A stretch of DNA of 64,000 nt from Parahaliea mediterranea (lineage in GTDB: Bacteria; Pseudomonadota; Gammaproteobacteria; Pseudomonadales; Halieaceae), in NCBI RefSeq assembly GCF_017255185.1, contig NZ_JAFKCZ010000020.1, forward strand, positions 1-64,000. The letters run 5' to 3'. Shown piece by piece: positions 1-8,334 of the stretch. Made by a program: the position numbers and the translations under genes. The notes under the pieces were generated by a model. That model was not told the DNA's origin. It did no database searches and was given only the letters and a program-made list of their open reading frames with translations. Within the stretch, counting starts at the first letter, position 1. Every line of letters starts with the position of its first letter.

Positions 1-6
1 AGAAAC

Positions 7-130
7 AAGTCCGTATGGACTTACGTCGATAATCTGAAGATGGCACAACTTGGGCCAGCCTTCTAAGAAGGCTGGCTTCACAGCCCCCTTATAGGGGGCT
101 AAAAGCAAGTCTGCGTTCTAAGAACGCAGA
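7..130. repeat. Chain of short perfect palindromes at the window edge
   Basis: Four clear hairpins lie within 124 bases. At 7-22 AAGTCC pairs with GGACTT around GTAT. At 54-76 ten-base arms (GCCAGCCTTC and GAAGGCTGGC) flank TAA. At 82-100 AGCCCCC pairs with GGGGGCT around TTATA. At 110-130 TCTGCGTTC and GAACGCAGA flank TAA. A shorter ATCT-GA-AGAT sits at 32-41. The second and fourth share the core TTCTAAGAA. None is followed by a T-tract, so they are poor intrinsic terminators, and no gene is apparent here. The chain probably continues upstream of the window. Its right edge abuts a truncated REP copy at about 137. Function unknown. Confidence 0.7.
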
Positions 131-137
131 TGTTTAC

Positions 138-345
138 TCGACCACCGGGTGCGTGGCGCAATGAATTGCGCCCTACAGGGAGCGCACGCCACCCCCCTGT
201 AGGGTCGAATTCATTCGACCACCGGGCGCGTGGCGCAATGAATTGCGCCCTACAGGGAGCGCACGCCACCCCCTGTAGGGTCGAATTCATTCGACCACCG
301 GGCGCGGCGCAATATTGGGTCCGTGACCCTACAATATGGGCGCAA
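138..345. repeat. REP/REPIN-like palindrome array I (period about 76 bp)
   Basis: Alternating 22-base elements, each a GTAG head followed by an 18-base hairpin. Forward copies are at 199-220 and 275-296 with hairpin GGTCGAATTCATTCGACC. Reverse copies are at 155-176 and 232-253, with arms GGCGCAAT and ATTGCGCC. A truncated forward remnant (TCGACC) is at about 138-143, and a degenerate copy at 303-345 overlaps the 3' end of the cardiolipin synthase gene. Same-strand copies repeat every 76-77 bases. The GTAG-plus-hairpin layout is that of REP elements moved by RAYT enzymes (established knowledge); assignment to that class here is inference. Confidence 0.8.
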
Positions 346-1768
346 ACAAGCGCGCGATACCCATGCCCAGCGGAAACCAGGGCGGTTTGTCCGCGATCTC
401 CTGCGGAGTGACCCGCCTGGAGTGATTGATGTCTTCCTCCAGCATGGTCTGAACCTGGTCGCAGAACTCCGCGTTGTGCACCAGCAGGGTGATTTCGAAA
501 TTCAGGCGGAAGGAACGGTTGTCGAAATTCGCAGTGCCCACCCCGGCGACGGTGTTGTCCATGAGCAGCACCTTCTGGTGCATGAACCCGCCCTGGTAGC
601 GGTAGACCTTGACCCCGGCGGGCAGCAGTTCCCGGGTGAAGGCCCAGTTGGCCATGCCCACCACCGGGCCGTCCGGCTGGTCGGGAATGATGAGCCGCAC
701 GTCCACCCCGCGCAGCGCGGCCAGCTGCAGCGCTGAAATGATGCCGCGGTCGGGTACGAAGTAGGGGCTGGCGATCCAGATACGGTGCCTCGCTTCCACG
801 ATCACCTGGTGGAACATCAACCCGGCTTCTTCCATGGTGCTCGCCGGGTCCGAGGCGAAAACCAACACGTTGGCGTCGCCGCAGGGGCGGGATTCCAGGC
901 GCAACTGGATATCCAGCGGCGAGCGGGTGGCCCAGCGCCAGTCGGTGGCGAAGGCCAGCTCTGTGCCCAGTACCGCGGGCCCCCGCAGGCGCAGGTGTGT
1001 GTCCCGCCAGAAGCCGTGGCGCTTGCTCAGCCCCAGGTATTCGTCGCCGATATTGTGCCCCCCCACCCAGGCCTGCTCGCCGTCCACCACCACAATTTTG
1101 CGGTGGTTGCGGAAGTTGAGCTGAAAGCGGTTGCGGTGGCCCTGGGTGGTGTTGAAGGCCGCCACCCGGACGCCGGTCTGGCGCAGCTGCTTGCACATGC
1201 GGGTGCGGTGGAAGTTGCGGCTGCCGATTTCGTCGTACAGCAGGAATACTTTGACCCCGGACTGCGCCTTCTGCGACAGGATGCGGGTGAAGCGTGCGCC
1301 GAGGTCGTCGTCGCGGATGATATAGAACTCAATCAGTATGTAGCGTCGGGCGGTTTCCAGTCCGCCCAGAATGCTGTCGAAAGTGGCCTGGCCATTGATC
1401 AGCAGCTCGACGTGATTGCCGCGGGTGGCCGGTGTGCGGCTCAGATTGTACAGGCTGTTGTACAACGGGAGGTCGTTGGGGTAGTCGAGCAGGTAGTCGT
1501 CCAGGGCGTTATGGGTGCGCTGCAGCAACTGGCGGGTCTGCCGCTCGATTTCCTGTTTCTGTTCCAGATAGCCCTCGAACTTGGTGCGACCGAATATCCA
1601 GTAGCAGGGCAGGGCGATGTAGGGCACGGTCAACAGGGAAATGGCCCACGCAATGGCGCCCTGGGCGGTGCGCACCCTCATGATGGCCTCGACCGCGGAC
1701 AGGATGGCCGTGAGGTAGAACAACACGGCGACCGCGGCGATGACCTCGCTGTACATTTGCAGGTTCAT
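329..1768 (-). CDS. cls: Cardiolipin synthase (phospholipase D superfamily)
   Basis: Makes cardiolipin at the inner membrane by phosphatidyl transfer between phosphatidylglycerol molecules or a related donor pair. The 479-residue protein has two N-terminal membrane segments (about 5-30 and 38-60) and two HKD motifs: H222-x-K224 with D229, and H397-x-K399 with D404, each followed by the usual GG.N/GT.N..R element. Length is normal for the ClsA type. It is transcribed away from dps. The stop codon TAG is the TAG of a degenerate REP head (GTAGGG) from array I, so its 3' end merges with the repeat. Identification is secure at family level; ClsA versus another paralogue is not resolved. Confidence 0.95.
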   Translation of the reverse strand: MNLQMYSEVIAAVAVLFYLTAILSAVEAIMRVRTAQGAIAWAISLLTVPYIALPCYWIFGRTKFEGYLEQKQEIERQTRQLLQRTHNALDDYLLDYPNDLPLYNSLYNLSRTPATRGNHVELLINGQATFDSILGGLETARRYILIEFYIIRDDDLGARFTRILSQKAQSGVKVFLLYDEIGSRNFHRTRMCKQLRQTGVRVAAFNTTQGHRNRFQLNFRNHRKIVVVDGEQAWVGGHNIGDEYLGLSKRHGFWRDTHLRLRGPAVLGTELAFATDWRWATRSPLDIQLRLESRPCGDANVLVFASDPASTMEEAGLMFHQVIVEARHRIWIASPYFVPDRGIISALQLAALRGVDVRLIIPDQPDGPVVGMANWAFTRELLPAGVKVYRYQGGFMHQKVLLMDNTVAGVGTANFDNRSFRLNFEITLLVHNAEFCDQVQTMLEEDINHSRRVTPQEIADKPPWFPLGMGIARLFAPIL

Positions 1769-1921
1769 GCCGTGCCTAGTCTAGCCGTTAACCGTCGCCG
1801 ATACATCCGCCAATTGAGCTGGCGCAAGGCAGCGCCGGTTGAACTGCGTTAACATTGCACATGCACACTGATTGTTCGCGGGTCAATATGGTCCCGCCGT
1901 TACACGAGGAGACAAGCCACC

Positions 1922-2392
1922 ATGACTACGATCGATATCGGTATCAACAAGGAAGACCGGCTGCAAATCGCCGAGGGCCTGAGCCGCCTGCTGGCCGATT
2001 CCTACACGCTTTACCTGCAGACCCATAATTTCCACTGGAACGTTGTCGGGCCGAAGTTTCGCGAATTGCACTTGATGTTCGAGGAGCACTACACGGAGCT
2101 GGCCACCGCCGTGGACGAGATCGCCGAGCGTATTCGCACCCTGGACGTGGCCGCGCCGGGCACCTACAAGGAATTTGCCCGCCTCAGCGCCATCGAGGAG
2201 GTCGATGGCGTGCCGGAAGCGGAGCGCATGGTGGATCTTCTGGTCAAGGGGCACGAGCAGGTGGTGAGGACCTGCCGCGATGTGCTGCAGCTGGCCCAGG
2301 ACGGGGACGACGAGTCCACCGCGGCGCTGGTTTCCGATCGCATGCGCATCCACGAGAAAACCGCCTGGATGCTGCGCGCCCTGAACAAGTAG
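1922..2392 (+). CDS. dps: Dps-family ferritin-like DNA-protection protein
   Basis: A 156-residue Dps-type miniferritin. Dps dodecamers oxidise Fe(II) with peroxide, store iron and protect DNA in stress. The ferroxidase ligands align: H38 (in THNFHWN), H50 and E54 on one side, D65 and E69 on the other. The N-terminus is short with only one lysine, so DNA binding by a basic tail is not evident. A GAGGAG ribosome-binding site precedes the ATG. It is monocistronic and divergent from cls with a 153-base intergenic region in which I could not identify an OxyR or Fur site with confidence. Confidence 0.93.
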   Translation: MTTIDIGINKEDRLQIAEGLSRLLADSYTLYLQTHNFHWNVVGPKFRELHLMFEEHYTELATAVDEIAERIRTLDVAAPGTYKEFARLSAIEEVDGVPEAERMVDLLVKGHEQVVRTCRDVLQLAQDGDDESTAALVSDRMRIHEKTAWMLRALNK

Positions 2393-2460
2393 GCGCTCCC
2401 TTCGCCACCGCCGGGCGTGTCGCTCACCCGGCGAGCTGGCGTATCCGTTGCGCCGGCGAA

Positions 2461-3357
2461 TCAGTAAAGTAGCTGGGCCTTGAGTGCGGCGATATCCGCG
2501 GGGGCCAGCTCCAAGCCGTCGCGCGCGTAGTTGTCGAACCCGCCCCAGTGCTCGTCGATGGCGGCGAATGCCGCCTCTAGCCAGTGGGCCTCCACGCCCA
2601 TGATGACGCGGATATTGTCCGCGGCCTCCTCGCCCTTGAACAGCCGGAGCATCAGCAGGTCCCTGCCGTGGGCCTCCAGGGCCGGCTCGCGGCTCGCCAT
2701 GTAGTCCGCCATGATCTGTTCCCGGGGCACGCCCAGCAGGCGCAGCAGGATGGCGGCGGCGTAACCGGTGCGGTCCTTGCCGGCGGTGCAGTGCCACAGC
2801 ACGGGTTTGCCCCCGGCCTGCAGCACGCCGCGCACGAATTGGCGGAACTGGGGGGTGAAGGTGGTGGCGAACTGGCGGTTGGCCTCGACCATCAGCGCGT
2901 CGGGGTCGAAGCCGTCGAAGTTTCCGCTGTCGATTCGCGCCATGACCTCGCCGACCATGGCGGAGTTGCCGGCGTCCAGGGTCGGGATCTCCAGCACCTG
3001 GAAACCGGGCGGTTCGGGAAGTTTGTCGGGGGCCTCCGCCTTTTCCTGCCGCGAGCGGAAGTCGATCAGCAGCGCGAGATCCAGCCGCTGCAATTGATCG
3101 AGGTCCCAGCGGCTGGCCTCGTCCAGCGCGCCCGAGCGGTACAGCCTGCCCCAGCGCACCTGTTTGCCGTCCTCGGTGCGGTAGCCCCCCAGGTCGCGGA
3201 AGTTGTCGATCCCCTCGAAGCCCAGCACGCGGTGGTCGGCGCGCTGTGCCTCCGGTAGCGCCGCGGGCACCGCCACCGGTGTGGACGGTACGAACTGGAT
3301 GGCGCTAAACAGCAGCAGCGCGGCGGCAAAGCCCGCCCACAGAATTGGTTTCTTCAC
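2461..3357 (-). CDS. Exported tyrosine-protein phosphatase (Y_phosphatase3-like)
   Basis: A 298-residue protein with an N-terminal hydrophobic segment (about residues 5-25) and a protein-tyrosine/lipid phosphatase domain of the bacterial PtpB-like family. The catalytic P-loop is HCTAGKDRTG (C-x5-R), and the upstream NFRDLGGY element is typical of this family. The start is taken as GTG at 3357, preceded by AGGCGG; an upstream ATG at 3456 would add 33 residues rich in charge ahead of the signal-like segment and lacks a good ribosome-binding site. The domain is probably periplasmic or membrane-tethered. The substrate could be phosphotyrosine or phosphoinositide and is not predictable here. Confidence 0.85.
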   Translation of the reverse strand: MKKPILWAGFAAALLLFSAIQFVPSTPVAVPAALPEAQRADHRVLGFEGIDNFRDLGGYRTEDGKQVRWGRLYRSGALDEASRWDLDQLQRLDLALLIDFRSRQEKAEAPDKLPEPPGFQVLEIPTLDAGNSAMVGEVMARIDSGNFDGFDPDALMVEANRQFATTFTPQFRQFVRGVLQAGGKPVLWHCTAGKDRTGYAAAILLRLLGVPREQIMADYMASREPALEAHGRDLLMLRLFKGEEAADNIRVIMGVEAHWLEAAFAAIDEHWGGFDNYARDGLELAPADIAALKAQLLY

Positions 3358-3495
3358 ATCCGCCTCGTGGTTGTCTGCGATGCGGCCATCGGTGGTCCGT
3401 CGGCCCGGTGACAGTTGAACCGGCGCAGGATAGCACCGCCCGCGCAATCGGGGCACCCCGATCGCGCGGGCGGCGGGAAAAAGCCGCGGCGCGGT

Positions 3496-3855
3496 TTAGC
3501 CTTTGTGGACGTTGTCCGGGCCCCAATAGGCTTTCATGCTGGCGATCTTGCCGGCGTCATTGAATTCGAACACGTCGATCACGTCCAGGCTCATGCCGGG
3601 CATGCGCACCTGGAAGGGGAACGCGACCGCGTTGCCGGCGCAGCGCGGGACGCCGCTCAGTGCCAGTGTGGGGCCGGCGCCCAGGGCGCCTTCGTAGAAG
3701 GCGCAGATCGCCTCGATACCGCGGTGAATATCGCTGCCCACCGGGTCTTCGACGGTGGCGTCATCGGCGAACAGCTCGCGAATGATACCCAGGTCGTTGT
3801 TGGCGAAGGCTTCGACGTAGCGGTCGACGATGGCGAGTTTGTCCTGGCTTTCCAT
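3496..3855 (-). CDS. Delta5-3-ketosteroid isomerase homologue (NTF2-like fold)
   Basis: A 119-residue protein that matches steroid delta-isomerases closely, not only the generic SnoaL fold. The segment FADDATVEDPVGS is near-identical to the active-site segment of characterised isomerases. The catalytic residues align: Y13 (Tyr14 of the Comamonas enzyme), D37 (Asp38, the proton shuttle) and D94 (Asp99, oxyanion hole). Those enzymes move the C5-C6 double bond of 3-ketosteroids into conjugation. It lies just downstream of two acyl-CoA dehydrogenase genes on the same strand, which fits a steroid or terpenoid catabolic role. Homology is clear; the true substrate is inference. An AAGGA ribosome-binding site precedes the ATG. 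Confidence 0.82.
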   Translation of the reverse strand: MESQDKLAIVDRYVEAFANNDLGIIRELFADDATVEDPVGSDIHRGIEAICAFYEGALGAGPTLALSGVPRCAGNAVAFPFQVRMPGMSLDVIDVFEFNDAGKIASMKAYWGPDNVHKG

Positions 3856-3897
3856 GGGTTTGTGTCCTTATCCCGTTTGTAGGCGTGAATGTTTCAA

Positions 3898-5037
3898 TCA
3901 ATAGCCACAGAGGCTGGCGTAGCGGTCCTTGTGGTAGCCGGTATCGCCCAGCAGCTGCATCGCCACCCGGGCGCGCTTGAGGAAGAAGCCGATCTCCAGC
4001 TCATCGGTGACACCGATGCCGCCGTGCATCTGCACCGCCTCGTTGGTCACCCGCTTCGCCAGCTCGTTCAGCCTGGCCTTGGCGAGACTGGCCAGCAAAG
4101 GCAGTTGTTGCGGATTGTCGTCGACGCTGGACAGGGCTTGCAGCACCACCGAGTGGCACAGCTCGATATCCGCCTGCAGCTGCGCCGCCCGGTGTTGCAG
4201 GGCCTGGAAGGAGCCGATGTGTACGCCGAACTGTACCCGTTCCTTCAGGTAGGCCACGGTGCGCTCGAACGCTTCCCGGGACAGGCCCAGCATTTCCGCC
4301 GCCAGGGCCACCCGGCCGCGGTCCAGGACCTGCTCCAGCAGGGGCCAGGCGGCGCCGGCCTCACCGATAATGGCGTCCTCGGCGATCGCCACATCCTCGA
4401 AGCGCAGGTTGGCCGCGTTGCGGCTGTCGGCCATGATTGTGCGCTGGCACCGCACCCCGGGCGCGTCGCGCGCCACCAGCGCCAGGCTGAGGCCGTCGCG
4501 GTCGCCGGTATCGCCACTGCTGCGGGCCACCACCAACAGGTGGTCGGCGCTGTGACCGTCGGCGACGAAGCATTTGTGGCCGTTGAGCCGGTAGCCGTTG
4601 TCGCCGCGCTCCAGCGTGGCGGCGATATGGTGGGGGCGGTGGTGATGAGTTTCCTCCAGCGCCAGGGCGAGGGTGGTATCGCCCGCCGCCAGCGATGGCA
4701 GCAGGGCCGCCTTCTGCGCCTCGCTGCCCCCCAACAGGATTGCCGAGGCGCCCACCACGGCGGTGGCGAACAAGGGCGAGGCGCTCAGGCTCCGGCCGCA
4801 TTCCTCAAGCACCACGCCGAGCCCGGTGAAGCCAAACTCGAGGCCTCCGTACTGTTCCGGCAGGATAATGCTGGCCCAGCCCAGCTCCGCCATGTCCCGC
4901 CACAGGGCCGGGTCGTAGCCGGTGGCGTCGCGGCTGTCGCGCAGTTTACGCAGCGCCGCCACCGGGGCCCGCTGGTCCAGGAACTCGCGGGCGGTATCCC
5001 TGAGCAGTCGCTGTTCTTCATTCAAGACAAGTGCCAT
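3898..5037 (-). CDS. Acyl-CoA dehydrogenase family protein (smaller partner)
   Basis: A 379-residue flavoprotein of the acyl-CoA dehydrogenase superfamily. The N-terminal helical domain, the middle beta domain and a C-terminal domain carrying QMHGGIGVTDELEIG are all present. The middle domain is divergent, with a histidine-rich stretch (ETHHHRPHH) where most family members have the Q-x-T-E-P-x-A-G-S-D type element, so it may be a non-catalytic or half-site partner. It sits 20 bases downstream of a second acyl-CoA dehydrogenase gene, as in heteromeric enzymes of steroid side-chain degradation (ChsE1-ChsE2 type). The ATG at 5037 has AGAGG upstream. Family is certain; substrate and partnering are inference. 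Confidence 0.88.
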   Translation of the reverse strand: MALVLNEEQRLLRDTAREFLDQRAPVAALRKLRDSRDATGYDPALWRDMAELGWASIILPEQYGGLEFGFTGLGVVLEECGRSLSASPLFATAVVGASAILLGGSEAQKAALLPSLAAGDTTLALALEETHHHRPHHIAATLERGDNGYRLNGHKCFVADGHSADHLLVVARSSGDTGDRDGLSLALVARDAPGVRCQRTIMADSRNAANLRFEDVAIAEDAIIGEAGAAWPLLEQVLDRGRVALAAEMLGLSREAFERTVAYLKERVQFGVHIGSFQALQHRAAQLQADIELCHSVVLQALSSVDDNPQQLPLLASLAKARLNELAKRVTNEAVQMHGGIGVTDELEIGFFLKRARVAMQLLGDTGYHKDRYASLCGY

Positions 5038-5057
5038 GTTTTCTACCTCTGTTGGGC

Positions 5058-6245
5058 TCAGGATTGGGGTAACCGCAGTACGTTCTTGGCGATCACGTTG
5101 AGCTGAACCTCGGAGGTGCCGCCGGCGATGGTCATGGCCTTGGACATGGCCCACAGTCGCAGGGTATCGAGTTCCGCGGCGGTAAATTCGTCGCCCTCCC
5201 AGCCGAGACCGCGACTGCCCATGATGGCCAGCAGCAACTCGCTTTTGACCTTTTCCGCCTCCGTCCCCAGGTATTTCATCACCAGCGGCGCCGGACTCTG
5301 CACGCCGGCGGCTTTTTCCTCGAAGCAGCGGAAGTGGGTCAGGCCGATGGCGTGCATCTGCATGTCGTAGTCCACCAGGTCCGAGCGCAGTTGCGCGTCG
5401 GCGATACGGCCGTTGTCGAAGGCCAGGTATTCCCTGGCTGCGGCGGTGGGGGCCACCTGCTGGCGGGGCGAGTCGCTGCCCAGTTCGGACATGAGCTTGC
5501 GTTCGTGGACCAGCAGCGCCTTGGCGATGCTCCAGCCCTGGTTCAGTTCGCCGACCAGGTTTTCCTTGGGTACCTTGACGTTGTCGAAGAAGGTTTGGCA
5601 GAACTCGGATTCGCCGCTGATCAGTTCGATCGGGGTCACGCTGACCCCCGGGCTCGCCATGTCGATCAGCAGGAAGCTGATGCCCTCCTGTTTCTTGGCC
5701 GCGGGATCGGTGCGCACCAGGCAGAATATCCAGTCGGATTTGTCGGCGGAGGTCGTCCAGATCTTGCTGCCGTTGACCAGGTAGTGATCGCCCCTGTCCT
5801 CGGCCCGGGTCTGCAGGCTGGCGAGGTCCGAGCCCGAGCCCGGTTCCGAGTAGCCCTGGCACCAGCGAATTTCACCGTTGACGATGGCGCGGATATGCCG
5901 CTGTTTTTGCGCTTCGTTGCCGAACTCCAGCAGGGCCGGACCCAGCATCCACACCCCCAGGCTGTACAGCGGGGTGCGGGCCTGGATGCGCTTCATCTCC
6001 TCCTTGAGCACCCGCGCCTGCCGCGGGTCCAGGCCGCCGCCACCGTAGGCCTCGGGCCATTCCGGGGCGGTCCAGCCGCGATCGCGCATGTGTTCGAACC
6101 ACAGCCGGGCGTCGTCGCTGGGGAAGTGGCCGCCGCGGCCCCCCCAGTACTGTTCTTCCGGGGTGGCGGGTTGGCGCTGGCTCTCGGGGCAGTTGTCCTG
6201 CAGCCACTGGCGCACTTCCAGGCGAAACTGTTCCAGGTCTTGCAC
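5058..6245 (-). CDS. Acyl-CoA dehydrogenase (larger partner)
   Basis: About 395 residues, with the full acyl-CoA dehydrogenase architecture: QGYSEPGSGSDLAS and KIWTTSADKSDW in the FAD-binding beta domain, and MTIAGGTSEVQLN near the C-terminus. It oxidises an acyl-CoA to the 2-enoyl-CoA, passing electrons to ETF. The start is taken as GTG at 6245, which has AGGAG nine bases upstream. An ATG at 6329 would add 28 residues but has no ribosome-binding site. It is first in an apparent operon with the smaller dehydrogenase gene and the isomerase homologue, and divergent from an SDR gene across 235 bases. Confidence 0.92.
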   Translation of the reverse strand: MQDLEQFRLEVRQWLQDNCPESQRQPATPEEQYWGGRGGHFPSDDARLWFEHMRDRGWTAPEWPEAYGGGGLDPRQARVLKEEMKRIQARTPLYSLGVWMLGPALLEFGNEAQKQRHIRAIVNGEIRWCQGYSEPGSGSDLASLQTRAEDRGDHYLVNGSKIWTTSADKSDWIFCLVRTDPAAKKQEGISFLLIDMASPGVSVTPIELISGESEFCQTFFDNVKVPKENLVGELNQGWSIAKALLVHERKLMSELGSDSPRQQVAPTAAAREYLAFDNGRIADAQLRSDLVDYDMQMHAIGLTHFRCFEEKAAGVQSPAPLVMKYLGTEAEKVKSELLLAIMGSRGLGWEGDEFTAAELDTLRLWAMSKAMTIAGGTSEVQLNVIAKNVLRLPQS

Positions 6246-6480
6246 GCGGAGGGTCTCCTGCTCGGGTTGTTGGGGACGGTCGTCGATCCGGGCCAGCTTA
6301 ACGGCCGCCCCCGCCGAGGCAATGACCATATCAGTCACCGCTGGTGACAATACAGCACAGGCGGGGCCCGCGCGGGCAATTGGCGGGGCGCGGTACAGTG
6401 CCGCGAACCGGGCCGCGTTGACCCCTATGGCGGGCGGGCGCATGCTGCCGGGAGTGAATAATCATAAAAAGGAGTGCGCG

Positions 6481-7230
6481 ATGGGCCGATTCGAAGACAA
6501 GGTGGTACTGGTGACCGGAGCCGGCAGCGGTATCGGCAAGGGCAGCGCCCTGCGTATTGCCGCCGAGGGTGGCTCGCTGTTCTGCGTCGACCTGGATGCC
6601 GGGACCCTGGCGGCGACCGTTGCCGAAATCGCCGAGGCCGGAGGCACCGCTACCGCCCATGCCTGTGACGTCAGTGACGAGGCGCAGGTGATCGCCTGCG
6701 TCGAAGCCTGTATCGAGCACTACGGCAGCCTGTACGCGCTGATCAACATGGCGGGCATACTGCGTTTCGACGACGCCCGCGAGATCGAGCTGGCGCAATG
6801 GCGGCGGGTGCTGGATATCAACCTCACCGGCACCATGCTGCTGTGCCGCGAGGCGCTGCCCCACCTGGTGAAAACCGGCGGCAGTATCGTCAATGCCGCC
6901 TCCACGGCGGCGCTGTCGGGCCTGCCCTGTGGCGCCGCCTATTGCGCCAGCAAGGGTGGGGTGCTCGCCATGACCCGCAGTATCGCGGTGGATTTCGCCA
7001 AGCAGGGCGTGCGCGCCAATTGCGTTTGCCCGGGGGATATCAATTCGGGAATGACCGAGGGCATCGACTGGCCCGACACCATGGATTTCGAACTCATGCC
7101 CCGCATCATGTCCCTGTCCGGCCCCAAGGGGCCGGAGGCCATCGCCGGGGTGATCGCCATGCTCGCTTCCGAGGACGCGATTCACATCACCGGCGAGGAT
7201 GTGCGGGTGGACGGCGGCACCCTGTCCTGA
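6481..7230 (+). CDS. SDR-family NAD(P)-dependent oxidoreductase
   Basis: A 249-residue classical short-chain dehydrogenase. The cofactor motif TGAGSGIG is near residue 12, NMAG follows at about 88, the catalytic serine lies in NAASTAA and the Y-x-x-x-K pair in YCASK. An acidic residue after the second strand (CVDLD) favours NAD over NADP. AGGAG lies eight bases before the ATG. It is divergent from the acyl-CoA dehydrogenase pair, suggesting one catabolic module in which it could act on a hydroxyacyl-CoA or hydroxysteroid. The substrate is not determinable from sequence. Confidence 0.9.
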   Translation: MGRFEDKVVLVTGAGSGIGKGSALRIAAEGGSLFCVDLDAGTLAATVAEIAEAGGTATAHACDVSDEAQVIACVEACIEHYGSLYALINMAGILRFDDAREIELAQWRRVLDINLTGTMLLCREALPHLVKTGGSIVNAASTAALSGLPCGAAYCASKGGVLAMTRSIAVDFAKQGVRANCVCPGDINSGMTEGIDWPDTMDFELMPRIMSLSGPKGPEAIAGVIAMLASEDAIHITGEDVRVDGGTLS

Positions 7231-7266
7231 CCGGGCCCTATTGCCCCGGCAGGGGTGTGGGGTCCC

Positions 7267-8334
7267 TTACTGTGGTTCCGTGAGTACCACCGTGGCGCTG
7301 CGGGTGTCGCGCCCCCGGCGCAGCTCCACCTCCAGGCGATCGCCGGGCTGGTGCTTTTCCAACACGCTCAGGAAGTCGTCGTTGCTGTCGATTTCCCGAT
7401 CATCGATGCGGGTGATGATATCCCCCAGTACGACCTCCCCGCGGCTGTTGCGGTAGGCGCCGCTGATCCCGGCCTCCGCCGCCGGCAGTCCCGGGAATAC
7501 CCGGACCACTGGCACGCCGTCGATGCGGTAGCGGCGAATCCAGCGATCGCTGGCCAGTTCCAGGCCCATTACCGGGCGCTGCATGCGCCCGTAGGCGATC
7601 AGTTGCGGCACCACGTCGCGCACCGTATTGACCGGGATTGCGAAGCCGATGCCGGCGCTGGCCCCGCTGGGGCTGTAGATGGCGGTGTTCACCCCCACCA
7701 GCTGGCCCAGGGAGTTGAGCAGGGGGCCGCCGGAATTGCCCGGATTGATCGCGGCGTCGGTCTGGATCACGCCGCGGATGGTGCGGTTGCTGGGCGCCTT
7801 GATCTCGCGGCCGAGGGCGCTGACCACGCCGGTGGTGAGGGTGGTGTCCAGGCCGAAGGGGTTGCCGATGGCGAGCACCTTGCGGCCCACGGTCAACTCC
7901 GAGGAGTCGCCCAGGGGCAGGGTGACCAGGTCCTTCGGCGGGTCGGTGATGCGCAGCACCGCGAGGTCTTTTTCCGGGGCGATGCCCACCACCTCGGCGT
8001 CGTGCTCGCTCTGGTCCTGGAGGGTAACGGTCAGCCGGTGGGCGCCGGCGATCACGTGGAAATTGGTGACGATCAGCCCGCTGTCGTCCCACACGAAGCC
8101 GCTGCCGGAGCCGCGCGGAATTTCATGGATGTCCAGCGAGAAAAAGTCCCGGCGCAGGGCCTTGTTGGTGACGTAGACCACCGCGGGGCTGGCCTTGCTG
8201 AAGATTTCAGTGCTGTTGGCCTCGTCCTCGGTGGCGAAGCTCAGGTAGTCCGGCGCGGCGAGGGTGGACGCCGGGCCCAGCAGGGCCGCCAGCAGTGCGA
8301 ATAGGCTGAACAGGGTGCGCATGGTGTTTGTCAT
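7267..8334 (-). CDS. Periplasmic S1C serine protease with one PDZ domain (DegS/AlgW-like)
   Basis: A 355-residue HtrA-family protease with an N-terminal hydrophobic signal or anchor (about 6-27). The catalytic triad is visible: H93 (TNFHV), D123 (EKDLAVL) and S201 (PGNSGGP). A single C-terminal PDZ domain spans about 255-350. One PDZ and an N-terminal anchor resemble DegS/AlgW, which starts the sigma-E cascade on outer-membrane stress; a DegP-like role cannot be excluded. The ATG overlaps the stop of the upstream DUF1499 gene (ATGA), so the two are translationally coupled. Confidence 0.9.
   Translation of the reverse strand: MTNTMRTLFSLFALLAALLGPASTLAAPDYLSFATEDEANSTEIFSKASPAVVYVTNKALRRDFFSLDIHEIPRGSGSGFVWDDSGLIVTNFHVIAGAHRLTVTLQDQSEHDAEVVGIAPEKDLAVLRITDPPKDLVTLPLGDSSELTVGRKVLAIGNPFGLDTTLTTGVVSALGREIKAPSNRTIRGVIQTDAAINPGNSGGPLLNSLGQLVGVNTAIYSPSGASAGIGFAIPVNTVRDVVPQLIAYGRMQRPVMGLELASDRWIRRYRIDGVPVVRVFPGLPAAEAGISGAYRNSRGEVVLGDIITRIDDREIDSNDDFLSVLEKHQPGDRLEVELRRGRDTRSATVVLTEPQ

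Noticed and set aside
7-130. Integron attC sites
   Set aside because: The conserved core sites of attC are not present and no integrase or cassette structure is visible in the window.
99-1196. 365-codon frame overlapping array I and cls on the same strand
   Set aside because: It is an alternate frame of cls with low-complexity Arg/Gly/Pro/His composition, and it runs through the repeat array.
1769-1921. OxyR or Fur site between cls and dps
   Set aside because: Expected for dps, but no stretch matched either consensus well enough.
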